NCBI GenBank assembly: GCA_025055455.1
Contig: JANWXD010000018.1
Coordinates: 1 to 64,000 of the forward strand
Reading direction: 5' to 3'
DNA: 64,000 bases
Source: Bryobacteraceae bacterium
Lineage (GTDB): Bacteria; Acidobacteriota; Terriglobia; Bryobacterales; Bryobacteraceae
The translations under genes and the position numbers were made by a program. Positions 24,356 through 33,830 of this stretch are shown here, one piece after another. Positions within the stretch are counted from its first letter, which is position 1. Each line of letters begins with the position of its first letter. The notes beneath the pieces were generated by a model, which saw only the letters and a list, made by a program, of their open reading frames with translations, ran no database searches and had not been told where the DNA came from.

Positions 24356-27300
24356 TCAGTTGACCTTGCGCCGCGCCACGACGCGCACGCCGCTCTTGCG
24401 CGGTGCTGCCGCGAACGCCTCTTCGATGACGGCGGCTTGCTCGGCCAAGTGACGCTTGTAGGATCCGGTCGCCGGGCTGGCGCTTTCCGAGCGTCCCACG
24501 TAGCGCAATTCGCGGCCGCTGGGCTCGAGCAGCGGCTGGAGCCACTCCCGCATGTGCCGCCACGCTCCCATGTTCCGCGGCTCTTCCTGCACCCACACCA
24601 CCTCCGCCGTCGCTGGGTACCGTGCCAGCTCATCTCGAAGCGCCGCCGCCGGGAAAGGATAGAGTTGCTCCACGCGCACGATGGCCACATCGTGCAGCCT
24701 GCGCCTCTGCCGCGTCTCTTCGAGCTCGTAATAGATCTTGCCCGAACACAGCAAGATCTTGCCGACTTGCTGCGGCTCGATGGGGGCGGTCTCCCCGAGC
24801 ACCGCGCGGAAACGGCCCGCCGTGAATTCCTCCAGGGAAGAAACGCAACGGGGATGTCGCAGGAGGCTTTTCGGAGTGAAGATCACGAGCGGCTTGCGCA
24901 CCCCGCGCCCCTGTGGCCCGCCGTACATCTGTCGTCGCAGAAGGTGGAAATACTGAGCCGGGGTCGTGCAGTTGGCCACCTGGATGTTGTTGTCGGCGCA
25001 CAATTCCAGGAAGCGCTCGATCCGCGCACTGGAATGCTCCGGGCCTTGCCCTTCGTAGCCATGCGGCAGCAGCAGCACCAGCCCGCTGGGCTGGCCCCAC
25101 TTGGCTTCACAGGCCACAATGTACTGATCGATCATGATTTGGGCGCCGTTGGCGAAATCCCCGAACTGCGCCTCCCACATCACCAACGTCTGCGGATCGG
25201 CCACGCTGTAGCCGAACTCGAAGCCCAGTACGGCGTACTCGCTCAGAGAGCTATCGAAGACGTCGAAGCGAGCTTGTCCCTCGGCGAGATGCTGGAGGGG
25301 GCAGTACTCGCGCCCGTTTTCGTAGTCGTAGAGGATGAGGTGCCGCTGCGTGAAGGTGCCGCGGCTGGAGTCTTGGCCGCTGAGCCGCACCGGCGTGCCC
25401 TCGAGCACCAGGCTCCCGAAGGCGAGCGCTTCACCGAAGGCCCAGTCGATCGGACCGCCTTGGGCGAAGGCCTCCCGCCGGCGCTCGATAAAGCCTCGCA
25501 GCTTGGGATGGAGGTGGAAACCCTCCGGCAAGGTGGTCAGGCCCTCGGCCACGCGCTCGAGGATGGGTAAAGTGGCGGAGGTCTCCGGCGCGTGGGCGCG
25601 GATTTCCTCCGGAGCCACGACACTCAGCTGCCCAGGCTCGTACTGCTCCGCTTGACGCTGGGCCGCCTCGAAGGCGGCGGCCAAACGGTCGGCGGCGCGC
25701 CGACGGATGCTGTCGACCTCTTCGCGGCGGACTACCCCCTCTCGGATCAGCCGTTCGGCGTAGAGGCTCGCTACGGAGGGATGGTCCTTGATCTTGCGGT
25801 AGAGGATCGGCTGGGTGTAGCTGGGATCATCCGCCTCGTTGTGTCCGTGCCGGCGGTAGCAGAACATGTCGATGACGACGTCCTTTTTGAAGCGCTGGCG
25901 GTAGTCGAACGCCAGCTGAGCCACGCGAATGGCGGCTTCCGGGTCGTCGCCATTGACGTGGAAGATCGGCGCCTGGACCATGCGCGCGACGTCGGTCGAG
26001 TACGGCGAGGAGCGCGCCTCTTCCGGCGGCGTGGTGAACCCGATCTGGTTGTTGATCACCAAGTGGATGGTGCCCCCGGTGCGGTAGCCCTCGAGCTGGG
26101 AGAAGTTGAGGGTTTCGGCCACTACGCCCTGGCCGGCAAAGGCGGCGTCGCCGTGCACCAGCAGCGGGATGACGCGCTCCCGTTGCGTGTCGCCGAGGCG
26201 GTCCTGCTTGGGGCGGACGATGCCCTCGACCACCGGATCCACGGATTCCAAATGGCTCGGGTTCGGGGCCACCGAGACCACGATTTCCCGTCCGGAGGGC
26301 GAGGTGCGCACGCCGCTGGCGCCCAGGTGGTACTTGACGTCGCCCGTGCCCTGCGTGCTCAGCGGGTCCATCTCCCCTTCGAATTCGGAAAAGATCTGCA
26401 CGAGCGGCTTGCCGATGATGTTGGCCAGCACGTTCAAACGGCCGCGGTGGGCCATGCCCATGACGATTTCGTGGACGCCGTGGTCCGCCGCGCGGCCGAT
26501 CAGTTCGTCGAGGATGGCAATCGCCGTCTCGGCGCCTTCCAGAGAAAAGCGCTTGTGGCCCACGAAACGCGCGTGCAGAAAGCGCTCGAACTCCTCGGCC
26601 TCGATCAGTCGCTCCAAGATGCGCAGCCGGGTGGCGCGCTCCAGCGGCCAGTTGTTGGTGTGCGGCTCCATGCGCAACTGCAGCCAGCGCTTTTGCTCCG
26701 GGTGCTGGATGTGCATGTACTCGCAGCCGATCTTGCCGGAATACGTCTTGCGCAGCGTCTCCAGGATCTCCCGCAGCGTGGCCACGGGCCGCGGGCCTCC
26801 CTCTCCGAGCGCCTCGCTTAGTGTCCCCGTTAGAAACTCCCGGTCCAAATCCCAGATGGTCAGGCCGTAGGTGGCCGGATCGAGTTCCGGATGATAGGCC
26901 GGTTCGGCGCCCAGCGGATCGAGATCGGCGATCAGGTGGCCACGCACGCGGTAGGCGTTGATCAATTGCAAGACTGCCGCTTCCTTGGCGATCTCCTCGG
27001 TGCGGGCCGCCAGGCCCGGCAGCGAGGCGGCGCGGTCCGGCTCCCAGCGCACGGGGCGGTAGGGCAATTTCAGATCCGCGAAGACCTGTTCGTAGAAGCC
27101 TTCCTCTCCCTGTAGCAGCTCCTGAATCGTCGCCAGAAACAGGCCGGACTCGGCACCCTGGATGATGCGGTGATCGTAGGTGCAAGTGAGCGTCATCACC
27201 TTGCTGAGGCCCAGCATGGCCCGCACTTCGGGGGCGACACCGCGGTATTCGGCCGGATAGTCGATGGCGCCCGTGGCGACAATCGCTCCTTGTCCCGGCA

Positions 27301-28015
27301 TGAGGCGCGGCACCGAACCCACGGTGCCCACCGTGCCCGGATTGGTCAACGAAATCGTGGTGCCTTGGAAATCCTCCAGCGTCAATTTGCCCGCTCGCGC
27401 GCGCTCCACTAAGTCTTCGTAAGCATTCAGGAAACTTTGGAAATCGAGTGCGCCGGCATTCTTGATATTCGGAACGACCAGCGAACGCGCTCCGTCTTTT
27501 CCCGGCAGGTCGATGGCCAGCCCCAGATTGATTCGCTGGCGCACCACGCGATACGGCTGACCGTCTTGTTCCGCATAAGTGTCGTTGAGGGTTGGATGGC
27601 GCCGCAGCGCTTTGACGATTGCCCAGGCAATCAGGTGCGTGTAGGAAACCTTGCCTTTCCCGAGCAAGGCGAGGTGGTTGTTGATGATCCGCCGGTTCTC
27701 GTCGATCACCTTTACGGGGATGATGCGCTGGGAGGTGGCGACTGGGATGGCGAGGCTGGCATTCATGTTCTCCGCGATGCGGGCAGCCGCCCCTCGGAGC
27801 GGCACGAGTCGGCCCTCAGGTGGGAGCGCCACGGCCGCCGAGGGCGAGATTGACGCCGCCCCCGAAGGCGTCCGGATCGCGGCCTCCGAGCCGGGGGCCT
27901 CGAACCATTGCCGCCAGCTCTCGTCGATCGCGCTGCGATCGTTGCGGTATTGCGCATACAATTCGTCCTCGAGCCAGTTGTTGATCTCGACAGACGGAGG
28001 GTTAGAACGCGACAT
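24356..28015 (-). CDS. kgd: Fused 2-oxoglutarate dehydrogenase E1 / succinyltransferase E2 (Kgd-type)
   Basis: 1,219 residues. Residues about 10-40 form the E1 N-terminal peptide (NNWLEDELYAQYRNDR). Residues about 95-330 are an E2 acyltransferase core with the catalytic YDHRIIQGAESG. The rest is a thiamine-diphosphate-dependent E1: AHRGRLNVLANIIGKP, HGDAAFAGQGVVAETLN, VINNQIGFTT for cofactor and metal, then the C-terminal transketolase domain. There is no lipoyl domain, so a lipoylated partner must be supplied by another protein. This fusion is known from actinobacterial Kgd. ATG 28015 starts the N-terminal peptide; the frame is open for 42 codons more. Feeds the TCA cycle; monocistronic here. 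Confidence 0.95.
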   Translation of the reverse strand: MSRSNPPSVEINNWLEDELYAQYRNDRSAIDESWRQWFEAPGSEAAIRTPSGAASISPSAAVALPPEGRLVPLRGAAARIAENMNASLAIPVATSQRIIPVKVIDENRRIINNHLALLGKGKVSYTHLIAWAIVKALRRHPTLNDTYAEQDGQPYRVVRQRINLGLAIDLPGKDGARSLVVPNIKNAGALDFQSFLNAYEDLVERARAGKLTLEDFQGTTISLTNPGTVGTVGSVPRLMPGQGAIVATGAIDYPAEYRGVAPEVRAMLGLSKVMTLTCTYDHRIIQGAESGLFLATIQELLQGEEGFYEQVFADLKLPYRPVRWEPDRAASLPGLAARTEEIAKEAAVLQLINAYRVRGHLIADLDPLGAEPAYHPELDPATYGLTIWDLDREFLTGTLSEALGEGGPRPVATLREILETLRKTYSGKIGCEYMHIQHPEQKRWLQLRMEPHTNNWPLERATRLRILERLIEAEEFERFLHARFVGHKRFSLEGAETAIAILDELIGRAADHGVHEIVMGMAHRGRLNVLANIIGKPLVQIFSEFEGEMDPLSTQGTGDVKYHLGASGVRTSPSGREIVVSVAPNPSHLESVDPVVEGIVRPKQDRLGDTQRERVIPLLVHGDAAFAGQGVVAETLNFSQLEGYRTGGTIHLVINNQIGFTTPPEEARSSPYSTDVARMVQAPIFHVNGDDPEAAIRVAQLAFDYRQRFKKDVVIDMFCYRRHGHNEADDPSYTQPILYRKIKDHPSVASLYAERLIREGVVRREEVDSIRRRAADRLAAAFEAAQRQAEQYEPGQLSVVAPEEIRAHAPETSATLPILERVAEGLTTLPEGFHLHPKLRGFIERRREAFAQGGPIDWAFGEALAFGSLVLEGTPVRLSGQDSSRGTFTQRHLILYDYENGREYCPLQHLAEGQARFDVFDSSLSEYAVLGFEFGYSVADPQTLVMWEAQFGDFANGAQIMIDQYIVACEAKWGQPSGLVLLLPHGYEGQGPEHSSARIERFLELCADNNIQVANCTTPAQYFHLLRRQMYGGPQGRGVRKPLVIFTPKSLLRHPRCVSSLEEFTAGRFRAVLGETAPIEPQQVGKILLCSGKIYYELEETRQRRRLHDVAIVRVEQLYPFPAAALRDELARYPATAEVVWVQEEPRNMGAWRHMREWLQPLLEPSGRELRYVGRSESASPATGSYKRHLAEQAAVIEEAFAAAPRKSGVRVVARRKVN

Positions 28016-28241
28016 TTTGGGGAACCTACATGACCATGATAGCGAAGGGCCTCGACGCTCCGTAGCGCGATCGGGCCTCTCGCGCGACGGCTCGTTTCTG
28101 CCCTTCGGCGCCTCGCATGGTCCTCGGCGGGCGACTGCCACAAGGCTGATTGCCGGTGCGAGCCGGTCGCGGACCGCGTCTTGCTGAGCCGTTCTCGTGC
28201 ACGGACGCCGCGCCCGACCTCGGGTCCCGCTCCAGCGCCGA

Positions 28242-29645
28242 TCACATCGAAAGACGCAAAATATCCGAGGCGACCTGGGCGAACGCTTGGTGAAGCGCGT
28301 TGGCGTCGGCGGCGTAGATGTAGCCTCCGACGGGCTTGCTCGGGTCGTAAATCGGGCTTTGCGGTACGTTCGCGATGCGGCGCATCAAGACCTGCTCGGG
28401 CTCCCCCGGCCCGCCGAGCGCGATGCAGTAGGTGACCACGTCGAGGCCATTCAACACGGACTCGTTCCGCACGCGCTGCGCGGCATTGTCCAGAGCGTTG
28501 GTGGCGGCGTTGGTCACCGTTTCCCAGTCATTCAAACGAATTCGGCCCGACCCATCTCGTCGGATTGGCGTCTTGTAGCCCACCAGGGAGTTGCCATAGA
28601 CATCCACTTCGTTGTGCGCTCCTGGGCGGGTCAGGGCGACGATGTCATCCACCACTCGCCGATAGCTGCTGGCGTAGTAGCAGCCCGTGCTTCCCGGCAC
28701 CACGCGCCAGTCAGGGTTCGGCGCCGGAGGCGGGCCGGTTTCCAGGGCGCGGAACACGCCCCATACTTGGGTCCCCGCAGGGGCCACCACGCCGTTTTTG
28801 TCGGATTTGTCGATGCAGGGGCTCGACGCTCTCACTTGCAGGGCGGGCATGTGGAGCGAGTTGGGTTGTCCGTCGGTAAAAAACAAGATCACATTCAGAG
28901 CACCGGGCTCGTTGAGCGCTCGCAGCTGCTGGTAGGCGAGCCAGTAGGGGGCTGCGGCGTTGGTCCCTCCGACGCAAGCAATGTTGTTGATCATGGTGGG
29001 CAGGTTGGTGCCGGAGCGGGACCGAAAGTCAAAGGCAAGGGGAAAGTCGACATTGTAAGTGGTGCCGAAGGTGATCAAGCCCACGCGGTCCCGGCCGTCG
29101 AGGAAGGCGTGGACGAAACTGTTGGCGGCCACGCGCAAGGGCCCGCAGGAATTCGACTCCGCGAGCGAACCCGAGCGGTCCAGCACCATCATAACGTTCA
29201 CGTCGCGCCGGGTGGCCTCGGCTACGCTGCGAACCGTAAGCGAGTTCACGGCGAAGATGCGCATGAAGTAGGTAGGGGCCGCCACGCTGGTTTCCACCCG
29301 GACGATGGAGGTCTTCGGCGGTGCCGCCGGGAAGCTGACGCTGATCTGTGGATTGAAGGCCCCTAGCCAACCGTCTACGAAGTTGGCCCGGAAAACCGCT
29401 TCCGCGGTCTGGACCGCGCTGGTGCGTTGCGAGGCCAAATCCAAGCCCCGGCTGAGCGAACGGCCGGCGGCCAAGGCCGCCCCGTCGGTGGCCGTCTGCA
29501 GGCGCCCTTTGGTGGCATAGGCCACGCCGGCGTCGATGGCCAAGCCCACCACCGGAATCACCACAAAGAGCAACGCCAGCGTCGTGAGCAAGAGCACGAC
29601 GCCGTGTTGCGGCGGCCGGCGGCCGCAGGAAAGTTGGCTTCGCAT
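28242..29645 (-). CDS. TadG-like pilus protein with a von Willebrand A domain
   Basis: 467 residues. The N-terminus (VVLLLTTLALLFVVIPVVGLAIDAG) is a TadE/TadG-type membrane segment followed by a short pilin-like stretch with YATKGRLQTATDGAALAAGR. A VWA domain starts near residue 150 with VMMVLDRSGSLAES (MIDAS DxSxS) and continues with FFTDGQPNS (second Asp). Such proteins sit in the Tad/Flp pilus export system and face the periplasm. GGAGG lies before the ATG at 29645. It is the last of three genes, 17 bases after the second TadE-like gene. No CpaF-type ATPase or TadB/C gene is in the window. Confidence 0.85.
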   Translation of the reverse strand: MRSQLSCGRRPPQHGVVLLLTTLALLFVVIPVVGLAIDAGVAYATKGRLQTATDGAALAAGRSLSRGLDLASQRTSAVQTAEAVFRANFVDGWLGAFNPQISVSFPAAPPKTSIVRVETSVAAPTYFMRIFAVNSLTVRSVAEATRRDVNVMMVLDRSGSLAESNSCGPLRVAANSFVHAFLDGRDRVGLITFGTTYNVDFPLAFDFRSRSGTNLPTMINNIACVGGTNAAAPYWLAYQQLRALNEPGALNVILFFTDGQPNSLHMPALQVRASSPCIDKSDKNGVVAPAGTQVWGVFRALETGPPPAPNPDWRVVPGSTGCYYASSYRRVVDDIVALTRPGAHNEVDVYGNSLVGYKTPIRRDGSGRIRLNDWETVTNAATNALDNAAQRVRNESVLNGLDVVTYCIALGGPGEPEQVLMRRIANVPQSPIYDPSKPVGGYIYAADANALHQAFAQVASDILRLSM

Positions 29646-29662
29646 GTGTCACCTCCGTTGCC

Positions 29663-30262
29663 TCAAAAAATGGCCCGTGCATAGTTCCCCGTGCCGGTAC
29701 GAAAGCCGGGGAAGTCAAACTGGGGCGAAGGGAAATACACCTCGACCACGTAAGCGTATTGGTCGTCCTGCAGTTGCATGAACGGAAAGTAAGCTACCGC
29801 CGAGGCGTCCTGAAAGTAGTTGCGCACGACGCCTTGTGCGTCCAGATCGCGCGGTGTGCCCAGTGAGCTGGCCCGCAGCGCAGGATTGCCGATGACGAAG
29901 CGTTGCACGATCACGTGGCGGTCGGCGTTGCACGGCGACAGATTCAGGGCGCGGCAGCGGCCCTCCGAAACCCACGTCACCTTGGACAGGATCACCACGC
30001 CGTTGCCGCCGGTGCGCGTTAGGCCCAATCCGCTGGCCAACCGGACGACCAGGTCCTTGTTGGCATCCACCGAGAAGTCCACGCCGCGAGCGTAGAGGGT
30101 GCCGACGCTGCGGCAGATGCTCACCACCCGTATGGCGCGGCTCAATCCCAGGCCGACGGACACCGTTCCCAGCAACAGCAACACCAAGGGCGAAATCACC
30201 AGGGCAAATTCCACGATGGCGTTGCCGCATCGGCCAGCCGTAAGGATCTTCCTCCTGCGCAT
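29663..30262 (-). CDS. TadE-like pilus assembly protein
   Basis: 199 residues. A basic N-terminus (RRRKILTAGRCGNAIVEF) is followed by one membrane segment (ALVISPLVLLLLGTVSVGLGL), the TadE signature GNAIVEFALV giving the pseudopilin-like entry. The remainder is a soluble domain with two cysteines (RCRALNLSPC). ATG 30262 has AGGAG four bases upstream. It follows the first TadE-like gene by 11 bases and precedes the VWA gene by 17, so all three are probably one transcript. Confidence 0.8.
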   Translation of the reverse strand: MRRRKILTAGRCGNAIVEFALVISPLVLLLLGTVSVGLGLSRAIRVVSICRSVGTLYARGVDFSVDANKDLVVRLASGLGLTRTGGNGVVILSKVTWVSEGRCRALNLSPCNADRHVIVQRFVIGNPALRASSLGTPRDLDAQGVVRNYFQDASAVAYFPFMQLQDDQYAYVVEVYFPSPQFDFPGFRTGTGNYARAIF

Positions 30263-30273
30263 AGCTCTCCTAC

Positions 30274-30798
30274 TTAGGGCGGCGGCAGCGGCGTGCCGAA
30301 CGGCAGCGATTGCAGCCGGTCGGCCGCCGCGGCGCGGACAACGATGGGACTCGCGCTCCGCCACAGCGGCACGATGGGCGACCAGGAGAAATCTTCCACC
30401 GAGACCTCGACGATGTTGCCGGCGGCGTTGGCGCCAGGACCCGTCGCCTCGGTGAAGGTGACCTGCGAATAAAAGCGAACCCGAATCTTGCTGAGGCCGC
30501 TCGCTCCCGCAAGGAATCCGAGGGCGCGTTGCTGCACGACCTGTTTGATCGATTCACTGTGCGACAAGCCTGGGATGGTCCGGTAGGTGATCGCGTACCG
30601 AACTCCCTCGGTTACAGCGTGCTGCAGCGCGCTACGCACAAAAATAGCGATCGCGAAGTCGGTGATCGCCAGAATGAGCGCCAGCGTTGGCACAAGGACC
30701 AGGCTGAGCTCCACCATGGCCGCACCGGTTCGGCGGCCGCAGAGTCGTCCCGGTCGAACGCCCAATGGCTGGGCCGACGCGGGGAACATGCCGCTCAT
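30274..30798 (-). CDS. TadE-like pilus assembly protein
   Basis: 174 residues. TadE signature RTGAAMVELSLVLVPTLALI with the single membrane segment continuing to AIAIF, and a soluble C-terminal domain ending in a proline tail. ATG 30798 is preceded by AGAGGA about eight bases upstream; a second ATG at 30789 is possible. First gene of the three-gene TadE/TadE/TadG group. Confidence 0.78.
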   Translation of the reverse strand: MSGMFPASAQPLGVRPGRLCGRRTGAAMVELSLVLVPTLALILAITDFAIAIFVRSALQHAVTEGVRYAITYRTIPGLSHSESIKQVVQQRALGFLAGASGLSKIRVRFYSQVTFTEATGPGANAAGNIVEVSVEDFSWSPIVPLWRSASPIVVRAAAADRLQSLPFGTPLPPP

Positions 30799-31229
30799 AG
30801 GCTCGGTCCTCTTTCGCTCGTCTTTTCTCAACGGCTGGGCACGCGGAAGTTTGAGAAATTCACATGATCTCGGGCAGAAGGAGATCGCCCTCCAGGGATT
30901 CCACCGACGGTCCCATCGGCTCTTGCCCTGACAGAACGGGTGCCGCCCAACGGGAGGCATGGCGAATACGAAAACGCATCAGGGCGATGTTCAAGGATGG
31001 GGAGGATTTTCGGGACCCGGATCGGGCCGTCGGGTGTGGGCTGGAGCGCTCTGGTCAAGACCGTTCGCTAGTTGCGGGCGAAGGCCTCCCCCGTGCTGCC
31101 ATTCCAAATTGATCCAGAGGGTGCGCCGGGACCAGATCGAGCCTGGCTGGTCAAACCGGGCCTGCTCGAAATCGAGTGGCCCCGCGAGCGGGGCGAAGAA
31201 ATCCCGGTGGAGTGACGCCTGCGGCGGCC
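30799..31229. other. 431-base stretch without an intact gene
   Basis: Between the TadE group (starts leftwards at 30798) and the end of the oxidase operon (31230). It should contain the TadE promoter near 30.8-30.9 kb, but no convincing -35/-10 pair was found. A possible gene relic occupies 31017-31215 on the plus strand. Confidence 0.45.
31017..31215 (+). pseudogene. Possible gene relic with an internal TAG
   Basis: An open frame without a start codon ends at TGA 31215 and contains one in-frame TAG near 31069. After it the translation reads RAKASPVLPFQIDPEG and later AWLVKPGLLEIEWPRERG, which looks protein-like in composition. I do not recognise the family. Could equally be chance in GC-rich DNA. 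Confidence 0.25.
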
Positions 31230-31532
31230 CTACCAGCCCTGCGGCAAGGGCAACCAGGTCCGCGTGAAGTAATCGCTGAGAGTCAGTCCGATGAGGATCA
31301 CCAGCCAGCAGAAGCCGGCGGCGATCACGAATTTGGTCAGCCGCGGACTGTGGCGCGCGTGCATGAAGAACAGCACCACGAGCGTGGCCTTGGTCACGGC
31401 GATCGCCAAGGCCACCACGATGCTCAGGTCGCCCATGTCGAAATACGAGACCCACACCGTGAGCACCGTCAGGACCATCAGCGCGGCGAACACCGCCAGG
31501 TAGACTCGCTTGGGTTCGATGTGCGTCACCAT
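31230..31532 (-). CDS. Cytochrome c oxidase subunit IV (prokaryotic type)
   Basis: 100 residues with three membrane segments (YLAVFAALMVLTVLTVWVSYF, IVVALAIAVTKATLVVLFFM, FVIAAGFCWLVILIGLTL), matching the small bacterial subunit IV that stabilises heme-copper oxidases. The central HARHSPRLTK loop is typical. Its ATG overlaps the TGA of the subunit III gene by four bases. It is the last gene of the alternative complex III/oxidase operon. Confidence 0.88.
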   Translation of the reverse strand: MVTHIEPKRVYLAVFAALMVLTVLTVWVSYFDMGDLSIVVALAIAVTKATLVVLFFMHARHSPRLTKFVIAAGFCWLVILIGLTLSDYFTRTWLPLPQGW

Positions 31533-32209
31533 CAGTGCACCCCCCGATGCCCGATCAGGTAAAGCAAGGGGAACAGGAAGATCCAGACGATATCCACGAA
31601 ATGCCAATACAGCCCCATCACCTCGACCGGCCAGTAATACTGCGCCGTGTAGCGACCCGACCGGGCTTTGGCAATGAAGTACGTCAGCAACCCGACGCCG
31701 ACCACCATGTGAAGCGCATGCATGCCCGTCATGGCGAAATAGAAGCAAAACATCATGTGCGCTTGGGCAGCGTGCGGACCGTCGAAGAAAAAATTCGGTC
31801 CCGGGATTAGGCGCTCCACGTACTTATGATGGTACTCGAACACCTTCACGACCAAAAAGACGAGGCCAAGCCCCAGCGTCGCGCTCAAGAAAGCCACCAA
31901 GTCCTGGCGCTTTCCCAATTGCGCCGCCCGCACCGCCAGCGCCATGGTGAGACTGCTCGCGATCAGCACCACCGTGTTGAGTCCGCCTAACATCAGATCC
32001 AAGCGCAGGCTGCCCGCGGCAAATCCCTCGGGATACGCGGCGCGGTAGACGGTGTACGCCGCAAACAAGCCTCCGAAAAACATGATCTCCGTCAGCAGGA
32101 ACACCCACATGCCGAGCGTGGAGGCGTCCATCTGCTGCTCGAGATCGTCGAACTGGTGTTGGAGGACCGCGGGATGCTCTACCGCGGCCACAGCGGTGTG
32201 CTCAGACAA
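31532..32209 (-). CDS. coxC: Cytochrome c oxidase subunit III
   Basis: 225 residues and about five membrane helices, the shorter five-helix subunit III seen in caa3-type oxidases. Family marks: [43 protein letters not shown] and [23 protein letters not shown]. The start is TTG 32209, chosen because AGGAGG lies six bases upstream and no ATG is available; it begins eight bases inside the end of subunit I. Part of the operon actA to subunit IV. Confidence 0.95.
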   Translation of the reverse strand: MSEHTAVAAVEHPAVLQHQFDDLEQQMDASTLGMWVFLLTEIMFFGGLFAAYTVYRAAYPEGFAAGSLRLDLMLGGLNTVVLIASSLTMALAVRAAQLGKRQDLVAFLSATLGLGLVFLVVKVFEYHHKYVERLIPGPNFFFDGPHAAQAHMMFCFYFAMTGMHALHMVVGVGLLTYFIAKARSGRYTAQYYWPVEVMGLYWHFVDIVWIFLFPLLYLIGHRGVH

Positions 32210-33830
32210 CTTGCGCCTCCTCGTGCGAATAGACGTAGGGTTCCTCGGTCACCACTGGCGTCTTCTCGAAGTTATAACTGGGCGGCGGAGAGGGGATCTG
32301 CCACTCCAAGCCGGTGGCGCCCCAGGGATTGGCTGGCGCAGGTTTGCCGTACCGCATGGACCAGATCAGATAAATCATCGGGATGATGTAGCCGACGGCC
32401 AGAATGGACGCGCCCGCCGACGACATCACGTTGAGCACCTGAAACTCCTCTGGATAGGCGTGATAGCGTCGCGGCATTCCCAGATAGCCGAGAATGAATT
32501 GAGGGAAGAAGGTCAAGTTAAATCCCACGAATAACACCAGTGCCGACAACCGGGCCCATCCTTCGGGGTACAGGCGGCCGGTAATCTTCGGCCACCAGAA
32601 GTGCAGTCCACCCAAATAGCCCATGATGGCGCCGCCGACCATAATGTAATGAAAGTGGCCGACCACGAAATAGGTGTCATGTAGGTGCACGTCCACTGCT
32701 AGGTTCGCCAAGAAAAGGCCTGTCAGACCACCGATCGTGAACAAGCCGATGAAACCCAGAGCATACAGTAGCGGAGTCTGGTAGGAGATCGAACCCCGGT
32801 ACAGGGTCGCCGTCCAGTTAAACACCTTGATCGCCGAGGGGATCGCCACGAGATAGCTGAGAATCGAAAAGACCATTCCGGCGTAGACCGACTGGCCGCT
32901 GACGAACATGTGGTGGCCCCATACCAGAAAGCCCAACACCGCAATCGCGACGCTCGACATGGCCACGAAGCCGTAACCGAAGATCTTCTTCCGGGAAAAG
33001 CAGGTCACCAGCTCGCTGATGACGCCCATACTGGGCAGAATCATGATGTAGACGGCCGGGTGGGAGTAGAACCAGAACAGATGCTGGAACAGGATCGGAT
33101 CCCCGCCGAGCTTCGGATCGAAAATCCCGATACGGAACGCCCGCTCCAGGCCCACGAGGACGATGGCGATGGCGACAACCGGCGTGCCCAGGATCTGAAT
33201 GACGCTGGTGGCATAGTGCGCCCATATGAACAGCGGCAGTCGGAACCACGTCAGGCCCGGCGCTCGCATCTTGTGAATCGTGACGATAAAGTTCAAACCG
33301 GTGAGGATCGACGAAAACCCCAGAATGAAGATCCCGATGGCGGTGGCCATCACCTGCGTATTGGAGTACGTGCTGCTGTACGGGGTGTAAAAGGTCCAGC
33401 CGGTGTCCACGCCCCCGGCCACCATAGCGTAGAGCGTGAACACCCCGCCGACCATGTAAATGTACCAGCTCAACAGGTTGATCCGCGGGAAAGCCAGATC
33501 CCGGGCGCCGATCATCATCGGCACCAGAAAGTTGCCCAACACGGCCGGCACGGCGGGTATGAGGAAGAAGAAAATCATCATCACGCCGTGCATGGTGAAG
33601 GCCTTGTTGTACGTCTCTGGCTGCATCAGATCGCCGGCCGGAGTAATCAGCTCGAGTCGGATCAGAACCGCAAAGAAGCCGCCGACGGCAAAGAAGAAGG
33701 TGATGGCGGCCAGATACAGCAGCGCAATACGCTTATGGTCCTTGGTGAGCAGCCAGGACTTGATGCCGTAGCTTTCGTTGAGGTAATTGGTTTTCGTTTC
33801 GACCGGTGGCGCGGTCAGTACGGTGCTCAT
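32202..33830 (-). CDS. coxA: Cytochrome c oxidase subunit I (A2-type heme-copper oxidase)
   Basis: 542 residues, twelve expected membrane helices. His81 ([10 protein letters not shown]) and the [12 protein letters not shown] pair bind the hemes; His257, with GHHMF further on, holds CuB, and FGYGFVAMS carries the K-channel residues. In helix VI the sequence is YSHPAVY (residues 255-261) rather than GHPEVY: the D-channel glutamate is replaced by the Tyr-Ser pair that defines the A2 subfamily. This is the oxygen-reducing, proton-pumping subunit. ATG 33830 overlaps the subunit II stop by four bases. Confidence 0.97.
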   Translation of the reverse strand: MSTVLTAPPVETKTNYLNESYGIKSWLLTKDHKRIALLYLAAITFFFAVGGFFAVLIRLELITPAGDLMQPETYNKAFTMHGVMMIFFFLIPAVPAVLGNFLVPMMIGARDLAFPRINLLSWYIYMVGGVFTLYAMVAGGVDTGWTFYTPYSSTYSNTQVMATAIGIFILGFSSILTGLNFIVTIHKMRAPGLTWFRLPLFIWAHYATSVIQILGTPVVAIAIVLVGLERAFRIGIFDPKLGGDPILFQHLFWFYSHPAVYIMILPSMGVISELVTCFSRKKIFGYGFVAMSSVAIAVLGFLVWGHHMFVSGQSVYAGMVFSILSYLVAIPSAIKVFNWTATLYRGSISYQTPLLYALGFIGLFTIGGLTGLFLANLAVDVHLHDTYFVVGHFHYIMVGGAIMGYLGGLHFWWPKITGRLYPEGWARLSALVLFVGFNLTFFPQFILGYLGMPRRYHAYPEEFQVLNVMSSAGASILAVGYIIPMIYLIWSMRYGKPAPANPWGATGLEWQIPSPPPSYNFEKTPVVTEEPYVYSHEEAQVV

